From assembly GCA_903844155.1 (NCBI GenBank), contig CAIMSU010000298.1, positions 21,115 through 85,114 of the forward strand: DNA of 64,000 nucleotides. Direction: 5' to 3'. The notes beneath the pieces were generated by a model. That model searched no databases. It was not told where the DNA came from and worked only from the letters and a program-made list of their open reading frames with translations. Position numbers and translations under genes: made by a program. Source of the DNA: an uncultured Pseudomonadota bacterium (GTDB lineage: Bacteria; Myxococcota_A; UBA796; SXON01). Each line of letters begins with the position of its first letter. The stretch's first letter is position 1. Of this stretch, positions 42,696-52,170 are shown piece by piece.

Positions 42696-43745
42696 ATGCC
42701 CGAGATCGAAAACAAGCGCCTCAACTTCCCGGTCACCCGCACCCCGCTCACGGACGTGGACCCCACCGACCTCGCCGCTGTCCGCACCTGGCTGCTCGAC
42801 TTCACGGAGCATCGCGTCCGCAACGAGGGCCGGCTCACCCCGAAGTTCCGATACCTCCATGACAAACAGCAGGAGCTGCTCGAGGTCGGCGAGCCCGAGC
42901 TGGGCGAGGAGCGCCACCACGCCATCTTCCTGCGCCACCTCGGGCAGCGTCCCGGGGTCCTTCGCCGGTTTCGCGAAGGGGAGCTGCTCATCGAGGTCGA
43001 CGGCGCGCACCGTCGGGCCGTAGTGTTGATGGAGCTGGACGCCAACGGCCTGACCGACGCATGGTGGCTCGCCTGGCGGATGATGGGCGAGCGCGAAGGT
43101 CGCGTCGGTGTCTTCCACGGCGATTGGGTGGTCGCGGAGGGCGTCGGCGCGCTCATGTTCCCCGAGGCCTGTGCGGACTGGTTCCCGCGCGGAGAGGTCG
43201 TCACGTCGCAGATGTCCGAGACGCCGACCGAGCTGCCGATGCCGGAGATCCTGATGGCCGTCGCCGGGATGCTCAAGCCCATCGCGCAGGATCCGCTCGT
43301 CGCCTTGGAGGTCGTCGGGCACCTGACCGACGGGGAGATCGTGAAGAGCGGGCTGAACGGCATGCAGGTGATCGCCTTTCGCGGACTGACGGTCGAGCAG
43401 TTCCTGATCCGCGGCCGCACCATCCTGGACGTCGATGACCTGATCCGGGCGATTGCCCAGCAGGGCGACACCGACGCCATCGCCGCGATCGTCCCGGGCA
43501 TCATGAACCTGGAAGGGCTGGATACCCGCGCGATCATCGCCGTCGCCGAGGTCCGTGATGGACGTCGCGCGCAGCGAGCGATGCCGGTGAAGCTCAAGCC
43601 GGACGGGACACTGGAGACTCCGAGGTTCTGGTTGGTGCCCATGCCGTCGCCGGAGCCGGGGAAGGGCTGGATCGGGGTGCCGCCGACCCAGGAGATCTCG
43701 ATGTTCCCGATGCCCGCGAGGGGGCAGGAGATGGGAGAGGGGTAG
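42696..43745 (+). CDS. Hypothetical protein of mobile element
   Basis: A 349-residue cytosolic protein from ATG 42696, first gene of the right-hand element. No family is recognised. It is well composed: alpha/beta with segments such as WWLAWRMMGEREGRVGVF, VVAEGVGALMFPEACADWF and VVGHLTDGEIVKSGLNG. The C-terminal 80 residues (DLIRAIAQQGDTDAIAAI) are helical. Placement before the 806-residue gene suggests an element-specific function, replication or cargo; nothing in the sequence decides. Confidence 0.7.
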   Translation: MPEIENKRLNFPVTRTPLTDVDPTDLAAVRTWLLDFTEHRVRNEGRLTPKFRYLHDKQQELLEVGEPELGEERHHAIFLRHLGQRPGVLRRFREGELLIEVDGAHRRAVVLMELDANGLTDAWWLAWRMMGEREGRVGVFHGDWVVAEGVGALMFPEACADWFPRGEVVTSQMSETPTELPMPEILMAVAGMLKPIAQDPLVALEVVGHLTDGEIVKSGLNGMQVIAFRGLTVEQFLIRGRTILDVDDLIRAIAQQGDTDAIAAIVPGIMNLEGLDTRAIIAVAEVRDGRRAQRAMPVKLKPDGTLETPRFWLVPMPSPEPGKGWIGVPPTQEISMFPMPARGQEMGEG

Positions 43746-43918
43746 GTAGGCCCACCGGGCGCCATTGCACCGAATTGCACCAGCCGGCCGCAAGCACCCC
43801 GCTTGCACAGGGCGCACGCAAGAACCGTTGTACGCAACCGTTGGGCCGTATCCGCCGGCCCGATCTGCAGCTAATCCGATGGTGAACCGGGCATCCAGCC
43901 CGCCAATCGAGGTCCTCC

Positions 43919-46339
43919 ATGTCGCCGTCCGCCGCCGTTCTCCTGAAGCAACTTATCGACCGTAAAGACCAACCGCAGAAGGCGATCGCCCTTTCCTGGC
44001 TGGAGCGATGGAACGCGGTTGCTACCCGGTCACTCGCCCTGACCACGGTCAGCCCACGCCTGTCCAACGCACTCAGCGATCAGCTTGACGGCTGGCAGTT
44101 CTACTTCGGGACGCCCCTTCGCGCGTCGATCCTGCTTGAGGTGCTGGATGCGACCCCGGCAGAACGAGACGCACTCCTGCTCGCCGTTGCGGAGCGGCTC
44201 TCGACGACGGGAGCGGCGCGAGTGGCCATCGACATCCACGACCTGACCGGGGATCCCGTCGCGATGCTCGCAGAGATCGACCGCGTGGCGCTCGCCGACT
44301 CAGCGCTCCTTCCAGCCGTGGTCCTCCTCAGCCCCGAACAATACGGGAAGGTCCCGATGGCGTACAGCGAGCGGCAGGAACAGCTACGGCTTGTGAAGGT
44401 CCCGGACGACGCTGCGGGTGCGACTGCCCTCTCAGAGCACCCGTGCGCCCTCGTCCTGGCGTCGCAGCCGCCCCGGGATCCCGATACCGGTGGTGCGGTC
44501 ATCGGGCGATGGGCCGCGATTGATTGGCAGAAGGGGAAGTTGAAGCTGGACCCCGAGGATGCGCTTGTGACCTTCAAACGAGACGGGACTCTGGCCGATC
44601 TTCCTCGCATAGTCTCTGTAAATCGGCTTGATGCACTCGGCGTTCCGCCGGAAACGCCGAAAGCCAGACTTCACGGGGCAGCGCTTCGAAAGCGGCTCTT
44701 CGCCATCAACGATGGGACCCTCGCCGCTCCGCCGGGGGTCCGGCTGGGCGAAGCGCTGGCATTCGGCATCGACGCTGCATCGACCGATGACGAGCGAGTC
44801 CGCGCCTCCCTACTCACGGCGGGGCTGCCGCCCGAGGTCTGTGTCGATGCGCCGGACCTCGGTCGGGCGCTGGCTCGCGCGGAACTGCGACCAACGGCGC
44901 CCGCGGTCTACCTCGCGGATGGGGTCTGGCATCTGCTCAACGCTCCCGCACCAGCCAGCCTCGCCGGGCACGCCCGTGTCAGGCTCCACGCCGCAACGGC
45001 AGGCGCGACCGCATTGCAACGCCTCTCTCTGGCTGTCACCGCTCGCACTTCAGCGGACTGGGAGTTGGATCCGCGCTTGGAGACCGCGATGGCGAGCGTG
45101 GGCGGCGATGCTGCGGCGCTACGGCACGCTCGGAGCTGGCTGGTCTACGGCGGGCACTGCTCGGTCAGTCCGGCCGTTTCCGTCTCAGACGCCGCAGGTG
45201 CGCTTTCGCGCCTGCTGTCGCATCCAGCCCCGAACGCCGAGCTTCGGGTGACGCAGCTCGCTGTGGCGAAGGAGGTGCGCGCCGCAGTCCTCCTGTCCAC
45301 ACGGGTCCCGGACCGTTTGAAGCAGGAAGTGTGGTGCCAGGTGCCGTCGGTGGGCAGCACTTTCTGGCAGTCCCGCGAAGAGTTCCTGACCGTCGCTTGG
45401 ATCGATCACGAGGGGCCGGTGCGGCTCCCTGATCCACGCCAGCGGGCACACGCGCACGTCATGCACGGCCTCGCACCTCAAGTGGACCCGTTCGCCGAGC
45501 CGGTTTGGGAGGGCGAAGCTGCGCTCCCCTCTGCTCGTCCGCTGGATGACGATGCGTGGCTCGATGCGTATGAGGCCCGCGGTCCAGACCACCCTGCCGA
45601 GCACCTGCGGCGGCGTCACGGAGCCGAGGTCGCTCGCGAGGTCGCCCCGCGAAAGGCTGCTATGGAGGCCTACGACCGGGATGTCGCCAAGGTGTCGGCT
45701 TACGAGCGAGACTACAACCGGAGCCGACGACCGACGCTCGACCGTCCGGGGGACGGGCATCAAGACGGCGACGGCATCAAGCGATGCTCGTTGAGGGTGA
45801 ACACCCTCCCCGGGCCGGACTGGGAGCAACTCGACCTATCCCTCGCATTGGCCTGGGATGCGTTGCGAGCTGGCATCGCTGAGAGTCGAACGCTCACCCT
45901 CCGGGATGGACGGCTCCTCGTCCCCATCGCGCCCGGCCTCCTCGCAGAGTTGCGGGTTTTGAAGGGGCCGAAACAGGCACCCCGTGCGGCCTTCGGGCGC
46001 GAGGTTGAGTGTGGGAGCGAGGTCACGCAGCGGAACGGTTGGACGTACGCTGGTTTCGGCGTAACCGGCAAAGCCGTTGTCAAGCTCGCTCTGTCGCCGG
46101 TGTTCGCCCCTCTCCTCGCCTGGGAAGCTCACGCCCCGAGCATCGGGGCCGTACAGATCGGGGTTTCCCTGCCCGTCGCCCTTCGACTCGTCGGCGAGGG
46201 CATCGTGTGTGATGTGCGGTTTGTGTCGGACCCGTACGGGGTCGTCTCTGGGCGGGTGGGTGACTCCGGGCGTGGGCAAGCTGTGGTAGCCGGTGTGGCC
46301 GCCGCCGAGGCGGGCGCCCGTCGGCGAGCGAGCGAGTGA
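43919..46339 (+). CDS. Large hypothetical protein of mobile element
   Basis: An 806-residue protein from ATG 43919. No signal peptide, TM helix or Walker motif is visible. The N-terminal 180 residues are helical (AVLLKQLIDRKDQPQKAIAL). The middle alternates strand and helix. Around residue 560 a charged region (DAYEARGPDHPAEHLRRRHG, YERDYNRSRRP) precedes a beta-rich last third. Base composition is less extreme than the left chromosome, hinting at separate origin. Not recognised; candidate for a novel cargo or tail-fibre-independent structural gene. Confidence 0.7.
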   Translation: MSPSAAVLLKQLIDRKDQPQKAIALSWLERWNAVATRSLALTTVSPRLSNALSDQLDGWQFYFGTPLRASILLEVLDATPAERDALLLAVAERLSTTGAARVAIDIHDLTGDPVAMLAEIDRVALADSALLPAVVLLSPEQYGKVPMAYSERQEQLRLVKVPDDAAGATALSEHPCALVLASQPPRDPDTGGAVIGRWAAIDWQKGKLKLDPEDALVTFKRDGTLADLPRIVSVNRLDALGVPPETPKARLHGAALRKRLFAINDGTLAAPPGVRLGEALAFGIDAASTDDERVRASLLTAGLPPEVCVDAPDLGRALARAELRPTAPAVYLADGVWHLLNAPAPASLAGHARVRLHAATAGATALQRLSLAVTARTSADWELDPRLETAMASVGGDAAALRHARSWLVYGGHCSVSPAVSVSDAAGALSRLLSHPAPNAELRVTQLAVAKEVRAAVLLSTRVPDRLKQEVWCQVPSVGSTFWQSREEFLTVAWIDHEGPVRLPDPRQRAHAHVMHGLAPQVDPFAEPVWEGEAALPSARPLDDDAWLDAYEARGPDHPAEHLRRRHGAEVAREVAPRKAAMEAYDRDVAKVSAYERDYNRSRRPTLDRPGDGHQDGDGIKRCSLRVNTLPGPDWEQLDLSLALAWDALRAGIAESRTLTLRDGRLLVPIAPGLLAELRVLKGPKQAPRAAFGREVECGSEVTQRNGWTYAGFGVTGKAVVKLALSPVFAPLLAWEAHAPSIGAVQIGVSLPVALRLVGEGIVCDVRFVSDPYGVVSGRVGDSGRGQAVVAGVAAAEAGARRRASE

Positions 46340-46740
46340 CCGGCGGTCTGCCGTCACCGCGAGCCGGTTGACCTCAAGCCGCTCGCGACCGGCGGAACTC
46401 CCAGGGCGCGGCTGTAGCCGGTTCGCGCCTGGTGAAAGCGTCAGGGTCCGCGCTGTCAGCCCCCACCTCCACGCTGTCACCACCAACCACCCCCGCTGAA
46501 TCCACCGGTCCCGGCATCACCGCCCGCTGCCGACGCTCCCCCCTCCGCTGGTAAGCGTCCCGCCCCAGCTGCCACCCGCGCTGCCATCGCTCCACCCGCG
46601 GCTGCCATCCCGCTGCCGGTGAATCGCTGCAGCCGCTGTAGGAGGTGGTAAGCGCAAAACCCTCCCTTTTTCGACGTTCGCGGATACCTTTCCACCGTGG
46701 TCGACGCCCCTTCCGGACGTCACCCGCTACCGGATCCGCC
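46340..46740. other. 401-bp gene-free stretch before the particle-like operon
   Basis: Contains GC-rich words with repeated CTGCCATC/CCACCCGC motifs at 46490-46620, then a less GC-rich part at about 46640-46700 (AAACCCTCCCTTTTTCG, GATACCTTTCCACC). The latter could carry the promoter for the downstream operon; I cannot define -35/-10 boxes with confidence. Confidence 0.5.
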
Positions 46741-47769
46741 ATGCCGCTCACGCTCGCCTACGACTCCCTCGAACCCATTGAGAAACGCATCCGCCAGGTG
46801 CGGAACGACATCGGGTACATCTCCATCTCGGAGGTCATCGACCGCAAGCACTACGAGTCGCTCGGCCGCATCGACTTCACCGAGAGCGACCTCGCGCCCT
46901 ACATGCTGGACGACGAGCTCGACGACGACGAGGACAACGACGACATCGAGGAGCCCGGGCAGCTCCCCGACCTCGTCGCCGCGCCCATCCCCGTGGACCA
47001 GGCGCTCCGCCACGCCGATGCCGGCTGTCGCTGGGTGCGGGAGATGGTGGCCGCCAACATGAACGGGCAGGAGGAAGGCCGGTTCCGGCTCTTCGTCTGG
47101 CGGCCAAAGGGCGAGACGATCCTGTTCACGGCCCGCTTCTCCTGCACGGACCTCGGGTACGTCGCGCCGGGGCCGGTCAAGGAGCTCGGCGTCATCGAGA
47201 CGGCGACGGAGCTGCTGCCCAACGTGCACATGACGCCCGAGCGCGAGGCGCAGCTCGACGCGCTCCCGACGGGTCGGACCTGGGCGGCGCTGGGGGCTGG
47301 GCACCAACAGCTCCTCGAGTTGACGCAGAAGACCTACGGTCACCTTGCGACGCTCCAGAACACCACGATCAACAACCAGAACACGCAGATCTTGCGTATG
47401 GGCAAGGTGATCGAGGACATGGCGTCCGACCGGGCGAAGATCGCCGTCGGCGTCACCCGCAACGATGAGACGCGCCGCGTCGAGGACGGCGAGTCCCGCG
47501 TCCGCGAAGAGCTTGGGAAGCAATTCATCAGCGAGATCGGCACCTTTGGTCGCATCGTCGCGTCCGCGAAGTTCGGCATGGCCCCCGAGATGGTGGAGCT
47601 CGCCGAGCTGGTCAACGGGTCGCCTGAGCTGCTCGACGCGATGAAGAAGCCCGAGGTCCGGCAGATGCTCCGCGATGAGAAGACGCGGAAGGAGCTCGCC
47701 GCCATGCTCTTGATGGCGGCCGGGTCTGCGCCCGCAGCCGCCCCGCCCGGTCAGTCCACCGCGGCCTGA
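46741..47769 (+). CDS. Hypothetical element protein with coiled-coil centre
   Basis: A 342-residue protein. Residues 55-75 are an acidic cluster (ELDDDEDNDDIEE). Residues about 85-160 look like a small alpha/beta domain (FRLFVWRPKGETILFTARFS). Residues 180-270 form a long polar helix (LQNTTINNQNTQILRMGKVIEDM) suited to coiled-coil assembly. The C-terminus is helical with an Ala/Pro tail. No family recognised. First gene of a closely spaced set with the next two genes. Confidence 0.75.
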   Translation: MPLTLAYDSLEPIEKRIRQVRNDIGYISISEVIDRKHYESLGRIDFTESDLAPYMLDDELDDDEDNDDIEEPGQLPDLVAAPIPVDQALRHADAGCRWVREMVAANMNGQEEGRFRLFVWRPKGETILFTARFSCTDLGYVAPGPVKELGVIETATELLPNVHMTPEREAQLDALPTGRTWAALGAGHQQLLELTQKTYGHLATLQNTTINNQNTQILRMGKVIEDMASDRAKIAVGVTRNDETRRVEDGESRVREELGKQFISEIGTFGRIVASAKFGMAPEMVELAELVNGSPELLDAMKKPEVRQMLRDEKTRKELAAMLLMAAGSAPAAAPPGQSTAA

Positions 47770-47815
47770 TCCGCCCCCAACACAACCTCACCCGACCCAC
47801 CCAAAGGAGGCTCCC

Positions 47816-48373
47816 ATGCCGGAGTCCGCTACTGCTCTGCCCCGCGCCCGCACTCGCCAAAACCCAGTCTGGCTCGACGCCATCGACGTCTACAAGCACG
47901 GCTTCGACGCCACGTCCGCCGACACCCTCGCCATCGGCGCGGAGTCGTTCGCCGAGCTCTCGCCCGACGACCAGGCCTTCCACCAGGCGCACCTCACGTT
48001 CCGTCAGGTGCAGGCCCTCGGCGACGTACACCTCGTCCTCCGTCGCATCGACGCGCGACTCGCCGGACTCGACGCCGACGCCATCGCCGGGCTGCGCGAG
48101 CTGCCCGTCTGCAAGAAGGCCCTCGTCAGCATCGCGCGCGGCCAGAACCAGCTCCTCAAGATGGTCGCCCAGGGCGGCCTCGCCGAGGCCGTCCGGGGCG
48201 ACGACGATGACGATGACGACGACGGCGACTCGGACGACGACGACCCCATCGACGACGAGGAAGAGGCAGTTCTCGTCGAGACCGAGGACCACGGGACCGG
48301 GTCTGGCGACGCCGTAGCGCCAGACCTCATCCTCCCGGCCGGGGCCGTGCGCCCCTCGCGGGAGCCGGAATGA
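47816..48373 (+). CDS. Hypothetical acidic protein
   Basis: A 185-residue protein with an ideal AAAGGAGG ribosome binding site. Residues 20-120 are helical (HQAHLTFRQVQALGDVHLVLRRI). Residues 127-150 are a nearly pure Asp/Glu run, repeating the acidic theme of this element's proteins. The stop overlaps the next start (ATGA). Unrecognised; acidic tracts may bind basic DNA-binding proteins or metal ions. Confidence 0.75.
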   Translation: MPESATALPRARTRQNPVWLDAIDVYKHGFDATSADTLAIGAESFAELSPDDQAFHQAHLTFRQVQALGDVHLVLRRIDARLAGLDADAIAGLRELPVCKKALVSIARGQNQLLKMVAQGGLAEAVRGDDDDDDDDGDSDDDDPIDDEEEAVLVETEDHGTGSGDAVAPDLILPAGAVRPSREPE

Positions 48374-48867
48374 ACCCCGCGCTCGCGCAGGACCCGCGCG
48401 CGCTGCGGGTCAACCTTACCGCGCCGAGCACGCAGGTCCGCGTCGGCCCGTTCCAGTTCGACGGCGTGAAGGCGCTGATCGGCATGGACCTCGCTGACGC
48501 ACTCGCGCCGATGATGATCGGGCCGCGCGTTCAGCGCACCGGCCCGACCGGCACCGTGGACGTGTACCCGCTCGCCATCCCCGACGGAGAAGGCTTGTCG
48601 ATCCCCATCAAGTTCGTCGGCGAGGTCGGGTTCCGCAACCTCAGCTCCCTGCTCGTGCTCGTCGTCCCGCCCGCCCTGGCCGAGGTCGTCGCCGCGCAGC
48701 TCGCGAGCGAGATCGCCAGCGGGGGCGCGCGCTCGCGGCTGTGGACCGGAGCGACCGGGGTCCAGGTCGCGGAGTTCGCGATCCGGCTCCGGCCGGGGAT
48801 GCGGAAGGCCGTGCCGCTCGGGCGGTGGGGTGACATCGGGGTGGAGGCTGGGGCCGATCTCCGATAG
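48370..48867 (+). CDS. Hypothetical small beta-rich protein
   Basis: A 165-residue protein from ATG 48370, coupled by ATGA. The predicted fold is alpha/beta with strands (LRVNLTAPSTQVRVGPFQF, VDVYPLAIPDG) and a hydrophobic segment (LSSLLVLVVPPALAEVVAAQ) too polar at its ends for a clear TM helix. Not recognised. It closes a three-gene group and is followed 24 bp later by the AAA ATPase gene. Confidence 0.7.
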   Translation: MNPALAQDPRALRVNLTAPSTQVRVGPFQFDGVKALIGMDLADALAPMMIGPRVQRTGPTGTVDVYPLAIPDGEGLSIPIKFVGEVGFRNLSSLLVLVVPPALAEVVAAQLASEIASGGARSRLWTGATGVQVAEFAIRLRPGMRKAVPLGRWGDIGVEAGADLR

Positions 48868-48891
48868 GGCCGACGCGAGTTATCCTTCTTC

Positions 48892-50439
48892 ATGGCAATG
48901 GACCGGCCGCCGAGGACGCTCACCTCAATCTCCTACAGGAACATCCTGACGGCCGGCGACGACCCCGTGGAGGTGGCCTTCGGGCGTAGCCTCACCCTGC
49001 TGTTCGGGGAGAACGGCTCCGGCAAGTCCGGCGTCTTTCGACTGTTGAGGCACCTCTTCCCCGGGACCCGGTCCGACTGGCATCCAGGACGTCGAAATGG
49101 CCTGCTTAAAGGCGGTGTATCGTACACATTGCCATCCCTGCCCGCTGAACTCAGGCACAACTTCGACCGAACTGTAGTCAGCGAGGTCCGGTTCAACTTT
49201 CACGGCTCGTGGGTCGTCGAAGACCGCATGAACGACGAGAGCGGGCAACATATCCGGGCGAACTTCGTAACCGTTCGCTGGGCACCCGAGACGCCCGAGG
49301 ATGCATATCGCTCGCGGGTGAAGGACAAAGAAGCCCGACTCTTCGGTACCCCCGAAGCCACCGGATACGACGAAGAAAGCTACGAGGTCGAGGTGGAGAG
49401 CGATCTCGGGTCGCCGGGCTCTCCCCGACTCTGGACACTTTCGTATCTTCCAGGGCATGTACTGATCATGGACGGGCGACGTCGCGCCGACGCCGAAGAC
49501 CCATGGCGGCAGGGCGATTTGCCCCGTTTCGGAGATTTCGCTCCGCGCGTGACCTTTGAGACGCCTGCGGCAGGTGATGGGGTACTTGACGTGGTCCTCA
49601 AGATGGCCACGCTTCGCTGTCCGCGATTCGTTTCTGCTCAGGATCTGATCGACTTCAAGGTCAGCGCGGTAAGCATGTCTGGCGCGAACCTCGGGTCTGC
49701 GGCGGTTCTCGGGCGGGAGATGGAGCGCCTTTGGAAGCTCGCCTTGCCCACATCCCCCGAGTTGAGGGCATCTCCAAATCCCGAGTGGCAGGAAGGCGAC
49801 GCGGATGCGCTCCCCATACAAGAGCTCAGGTTGTTCTGGACCCTGGCCGGGCACCCCGTCGCCGAGCACTGCCTCAGTCTCGGGGAACGCAAGATGGCAC
49901 GGCTGATCGGCGAGGTGGTCCGCCACGCCGCCACGCTGGAACCCTGGAACGAGACCACTTGGCCTTGGGACCCGTTGTTTATTGAGGAACCCGAGCCACA
50001 CCTGCATCCAGTCGCACAGGGTGCGTTTCTTCGGCTCGCGGTCGGCGCGCGGCTCGACCTCTTTGAGCAGTGGAATGAGGCACTTAGTAGCGCCATAGAT
50101 GGTGAATTTTCGACCGAGGACGACGCACGTCGACAGGTGCTTTCCGGGGTTCGAGAGGCGAAAGAACTACATGAGGCGGTGAAATTCAGCGAGGGCCATG
50201 CCAGGTTGATGATGGGGCCGGTCGTCTTGGAAACGCACTCTCAGGCCCTGCTCGCCGCCGCCGCTCAAGCCGTGACCAACGGTATGCTTGATCCGGATGT
50301 GGACTTGAGAATCTGCGTTTTTGAGAAAGACGCCGAAACGGGATGTAGCGTCGCAAGTCTGCAGCCGGTGTCTCGGACGGGGGGCCTCTCGCTACTCTGG
50401 CCGGGGCGTGGACCCGGTCCCGAATCCGCGCGCGAGTAG
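48892..50439 (+). CDS. OLD/ABC-type AAA ATPase, candidate defence protein
   Basis: A 515-residue ATPase. Walker A GENGSGKS at 39-46 follows a RecF/OLD-like beginning. The ABC-like signature is LSLGERKMARL (about 327-337), Walker B with catalytic Glu is LFIEEPEPHLHP (about 362-373) and the switch His is LETHSQALL (about 446). This is the AAA_15/AAA_21 group found in overcoming-lysogenization-defect, Gabija-like, Septu-like and PARIS-like systems (family knowledge). There is no fused TOPRIM. The next gene starts 4 bp after the stop, so the two form a module. Composition is AT-richer than neighbours, suggesting a recently gained cargo. Confidence 0.85.
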   Translation: MAMDRPPRTLTSISYRNILTAGDDPVEVAFGRSLTLLFGENGSGKSGVFRLLRHLFPGTRSDWHPGRRNGLLKGGVSYTLPSLPAELRHNFDRTVVSEVRFNFHGSWVVEDRMNDESGQHIRANFVTVRWAPETPEDAYRSRVKDKEARLFGTPEATGYDEESYEVEVESDLGSPGSPRLWTLSYLPGHVLIMDGRRRADAEDPWRQGDLPRFGDFAPRVTFETPAAGDGVLDVVLKMATLRCPRFVSAQDLIDFKVSAVSMSGANLGSAAVLGREMERLWKLALPTSPELRASPNPEWQEGDADALPIQELRLFWTLAGHPVAEHCLSLGERKMARLIGEVVRHAATLEPWNETTWPWDPLFIEEPEPHLHPVAQGAFLRLAVGARLDLFEQWNEALSSAIDGEFSTEDDARRQVLSGVREAKELHEAVKFSEGHARLMMGPVVLETHSQALLAAAAQAVTNGMLDPDVDLRICVFEKDAETGCSVASLQPVSRTGGLSLLWPGRGPGPESARE

Positions 50440-50442
50440 GGA

Positions 50443-51327
50443 TTGCCCAGCCTTTTTCTGGAACCTCTCCGCGCCGGCCCGGCCAACCCCGCTCAGCTAT
50501 TTCGCGAGTTCGTCGGGCCAAGCAGGCACGATCTGACCGTTGCATTTCCTGGGTCGGGTGAGGACGAGCCTGATAGTCTGGAGGCATTCGACGGGTGGTG
50601 GGACGGTGTCGGACTTGCCGTTTACGACAGTCCCGACGCGGCACTTGAGGTCGAGCAGTGGCTGGACGAGCGCCTGGGACGGTCGAGGCTCCTGCCGCCC
50701 AACGCGCGTCCGTGGGTGGTGGAGCCAACCCGCGTGACCCACGCCAGAAAGCTCGGCGTTGGGAACGCGTTGTGGTGGCCGGCGAGCTGGCTCGAAGCCC
50801 GGCATCTATTCCTGCCGGCGGCACAGGCCGTCGTTCGCCTCCCGGGCAGCGCCGACGCCGGACTCGTCGGAGCGGTGTCGGCAATGGCCCGCGTCGCTGT
50901 TTCCATGGGCGCTGACGTCTACCTTCTCGACCCGTTCGCCGGCCGAGAGGGATCCGCGCCGACGCTGCGTGCCGCTCTTGTCGATCCCATGATTGCCGCG
51001 GGGTTCGGCCGCCCCGGCTGTCATAGCCGGTTCGTTGTCGTGCATGCGGACGATGCACCTCGCGGACTCCCCGCTTTCGGAAACACCAATCAGCACTCTC
51101 GGCAGGACCTGGACCACGACCGATTCCTCGTTGTGGTCCGTCCCGCAACGGTCACGGGACCGACCCGAGACGCAGCCCTCGTCTGCGCCATGTTTCTGGG
51201 CCAAGGCCTGCAAACACTCGAACGGAGTGTCAGGCGGGTGAGCCTGTACGGGCGGCTCGGTCGGGGGGCCAAAGGTGCTTTGGCTCGACGTTTGGGACGT
51301 TGGCTGGTTGCTGGGCAGCCGCGCTGA
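50443..51327 (+). CDS. Unknown partner of the AAA ATPase
   Basis: A 294-residue protein from TTG 50443, 3 bp after the ATPase stop. No family recognised. It looks alpha/beta: DLTVAFPGSGEDEPDS, GVGLAVYDSPDAALEVEQWL, a central VVRLPGSADAGLVGAVSAMARVAV, VYLLDPFAGREG, SRFVVVHADDAP and RFLVVVRPATV. Paired Asp residues at strand ends could be catalytic (nuclease, TOPRIM-like or NTP-binding), but no motif is decisive. It ends in a basic tail. Likely the effector of a two-gene defence module. Confidence 0.75.
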   Translation: MPSLFLEPLRAGPANPAQLFREFVGPSRHDLTVAFPGSGEDEPDSLEAFDGWWDGVGLAVYDSPDAALEVEQWLDERLGRSRLLPPNARPWVVEPTRVTHARKLGVGNALWWPASWLEARHLFLPAAQAVVRLPGSADAGLVGAVSAMARVAVSMGADVYLLDPFAGREGSAPTLRAALVDPMIAAGFGRPGCHSRFVVVHADDAPRGLPAFGNTNQHSRQDLDHDRFLVVVRPATVTGPTRDAALVCAMFLGQGLQTLERSVRRVSLYGRLGRGAKGALARRLGRWLVAGQPR

Positions 51328-51537
51328 TTCCGCCCGGATGTCAACCGCCACCGGAGCCCTCTGGACGTCTCGGTTCCAAACGATGCACAACGCGCTCCGC
51401 ATGGTGAACAGGCAGGGCGGGAGCGGGGCGGGGCAAGACGGCCACGCTCCTGTACCACCACTAGTTTCCGGGGTGGGCCGCGATGGACTGGCGGCGGCGG
51501 GTCGGACTGCTTAGACGTGGTTGAACCAGAGCTTCCC

Positions 51538-52113
51538 ATGAAGTGCCAGCAGTGCTCGCGGCCCGCATTGATGTCCTGGGGACCCGAGGGGCTCCCGCTG
51601 TGCCTGAGCTGCTCGACGCAGTACCAAGCGCTGATTGCCGACCAGTTTGACCAGGCGGCCCGTGCCGTCCACTTCGCTCAAAGCCAGATTGGTGCGGTAC
51701 TCGGCTACTATACCCCGCCGGCACCCCCGGCCCCGCGAAAGACCGTGATCCACGCGCCAACAACGAACAACATCAACGTCGCGAATGCCGGAGTGGTGAA
51801 CTCCGGCACCATCAACTCGATCGGGTACGCCGTGGGCTCGTTGGGTCAAGCGGGGGCAACTGGGGCAGCCGAGGCGATAAAGGCGCTCACCGAGGCGGTT
51901 CTTTCCGATCCCTCGCTGTCGCCGGAGAAGAAGGCGACGGTGTTGGAACAACTCAGCGTCGTCGCCGAGGAGGCCACGGCGCCGCTAGAGAGGCGACGGA
52001 AGGCCGCGGTTATGGCGTCTCTGCGGGACATCGGGACAGTGGTGTCGATATCTTCGGGACTCGCCGCACTCGCGGAAAAGCTGCTGCCGATCATTCAGGC
52101 GCACTTCGGGTGA
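51538..52113 (+). CDS. Zinc-ribbon protein with NIN-type repeat segment
   Basis: ATG 51538 gives 191 residues; GTG 51517 would add 7. N-terminal Cys pairs (CQQC at about 3-6 and CLSC at about 23-26) form a zinc ribbon. Then TNNINVANAGVVNSGTINS, an Asn/Gly beta pattern often seen linking sensors in bacterial defence or effector-associated proteins, precedes a helical C-terminus (IKALTEAVLSDPSLSPEKKA). Function unknown. Adjacent to the ATPase module, and may belong to its cargo set. Confidence 0.7.
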   Translation: MKCQQCSRPALMSWGPEGLPLCLSCSTQYQALIADQFDQAARAVHFAQSQIGAVLGYYTPPAPPAPRKTVIHAPTTNNINVANAGVVNSGTINSIGYAVGSLGQAGATGAAEAIKALTEAVLSDPSLSPEKKATVLEQLSVVAEEATAPLERRRKAAVMASLRDIGTVVSISSGLAALAEKLLPIIQAHFG

Positions 52114-52170
52114 GCGCGGGGTCTTCACGGACCGGCCTGGGCCCTTTCCACTCGGCGAGGATGTTCGCGG

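Noticed and set aside
48892..50439. Phage packaging ATPase
   Set aside because: The ABC-like signature and switch histidine place it with OLD/SMC-type ATPases, not with terminase or FtsK/A32 packaging enzymes.
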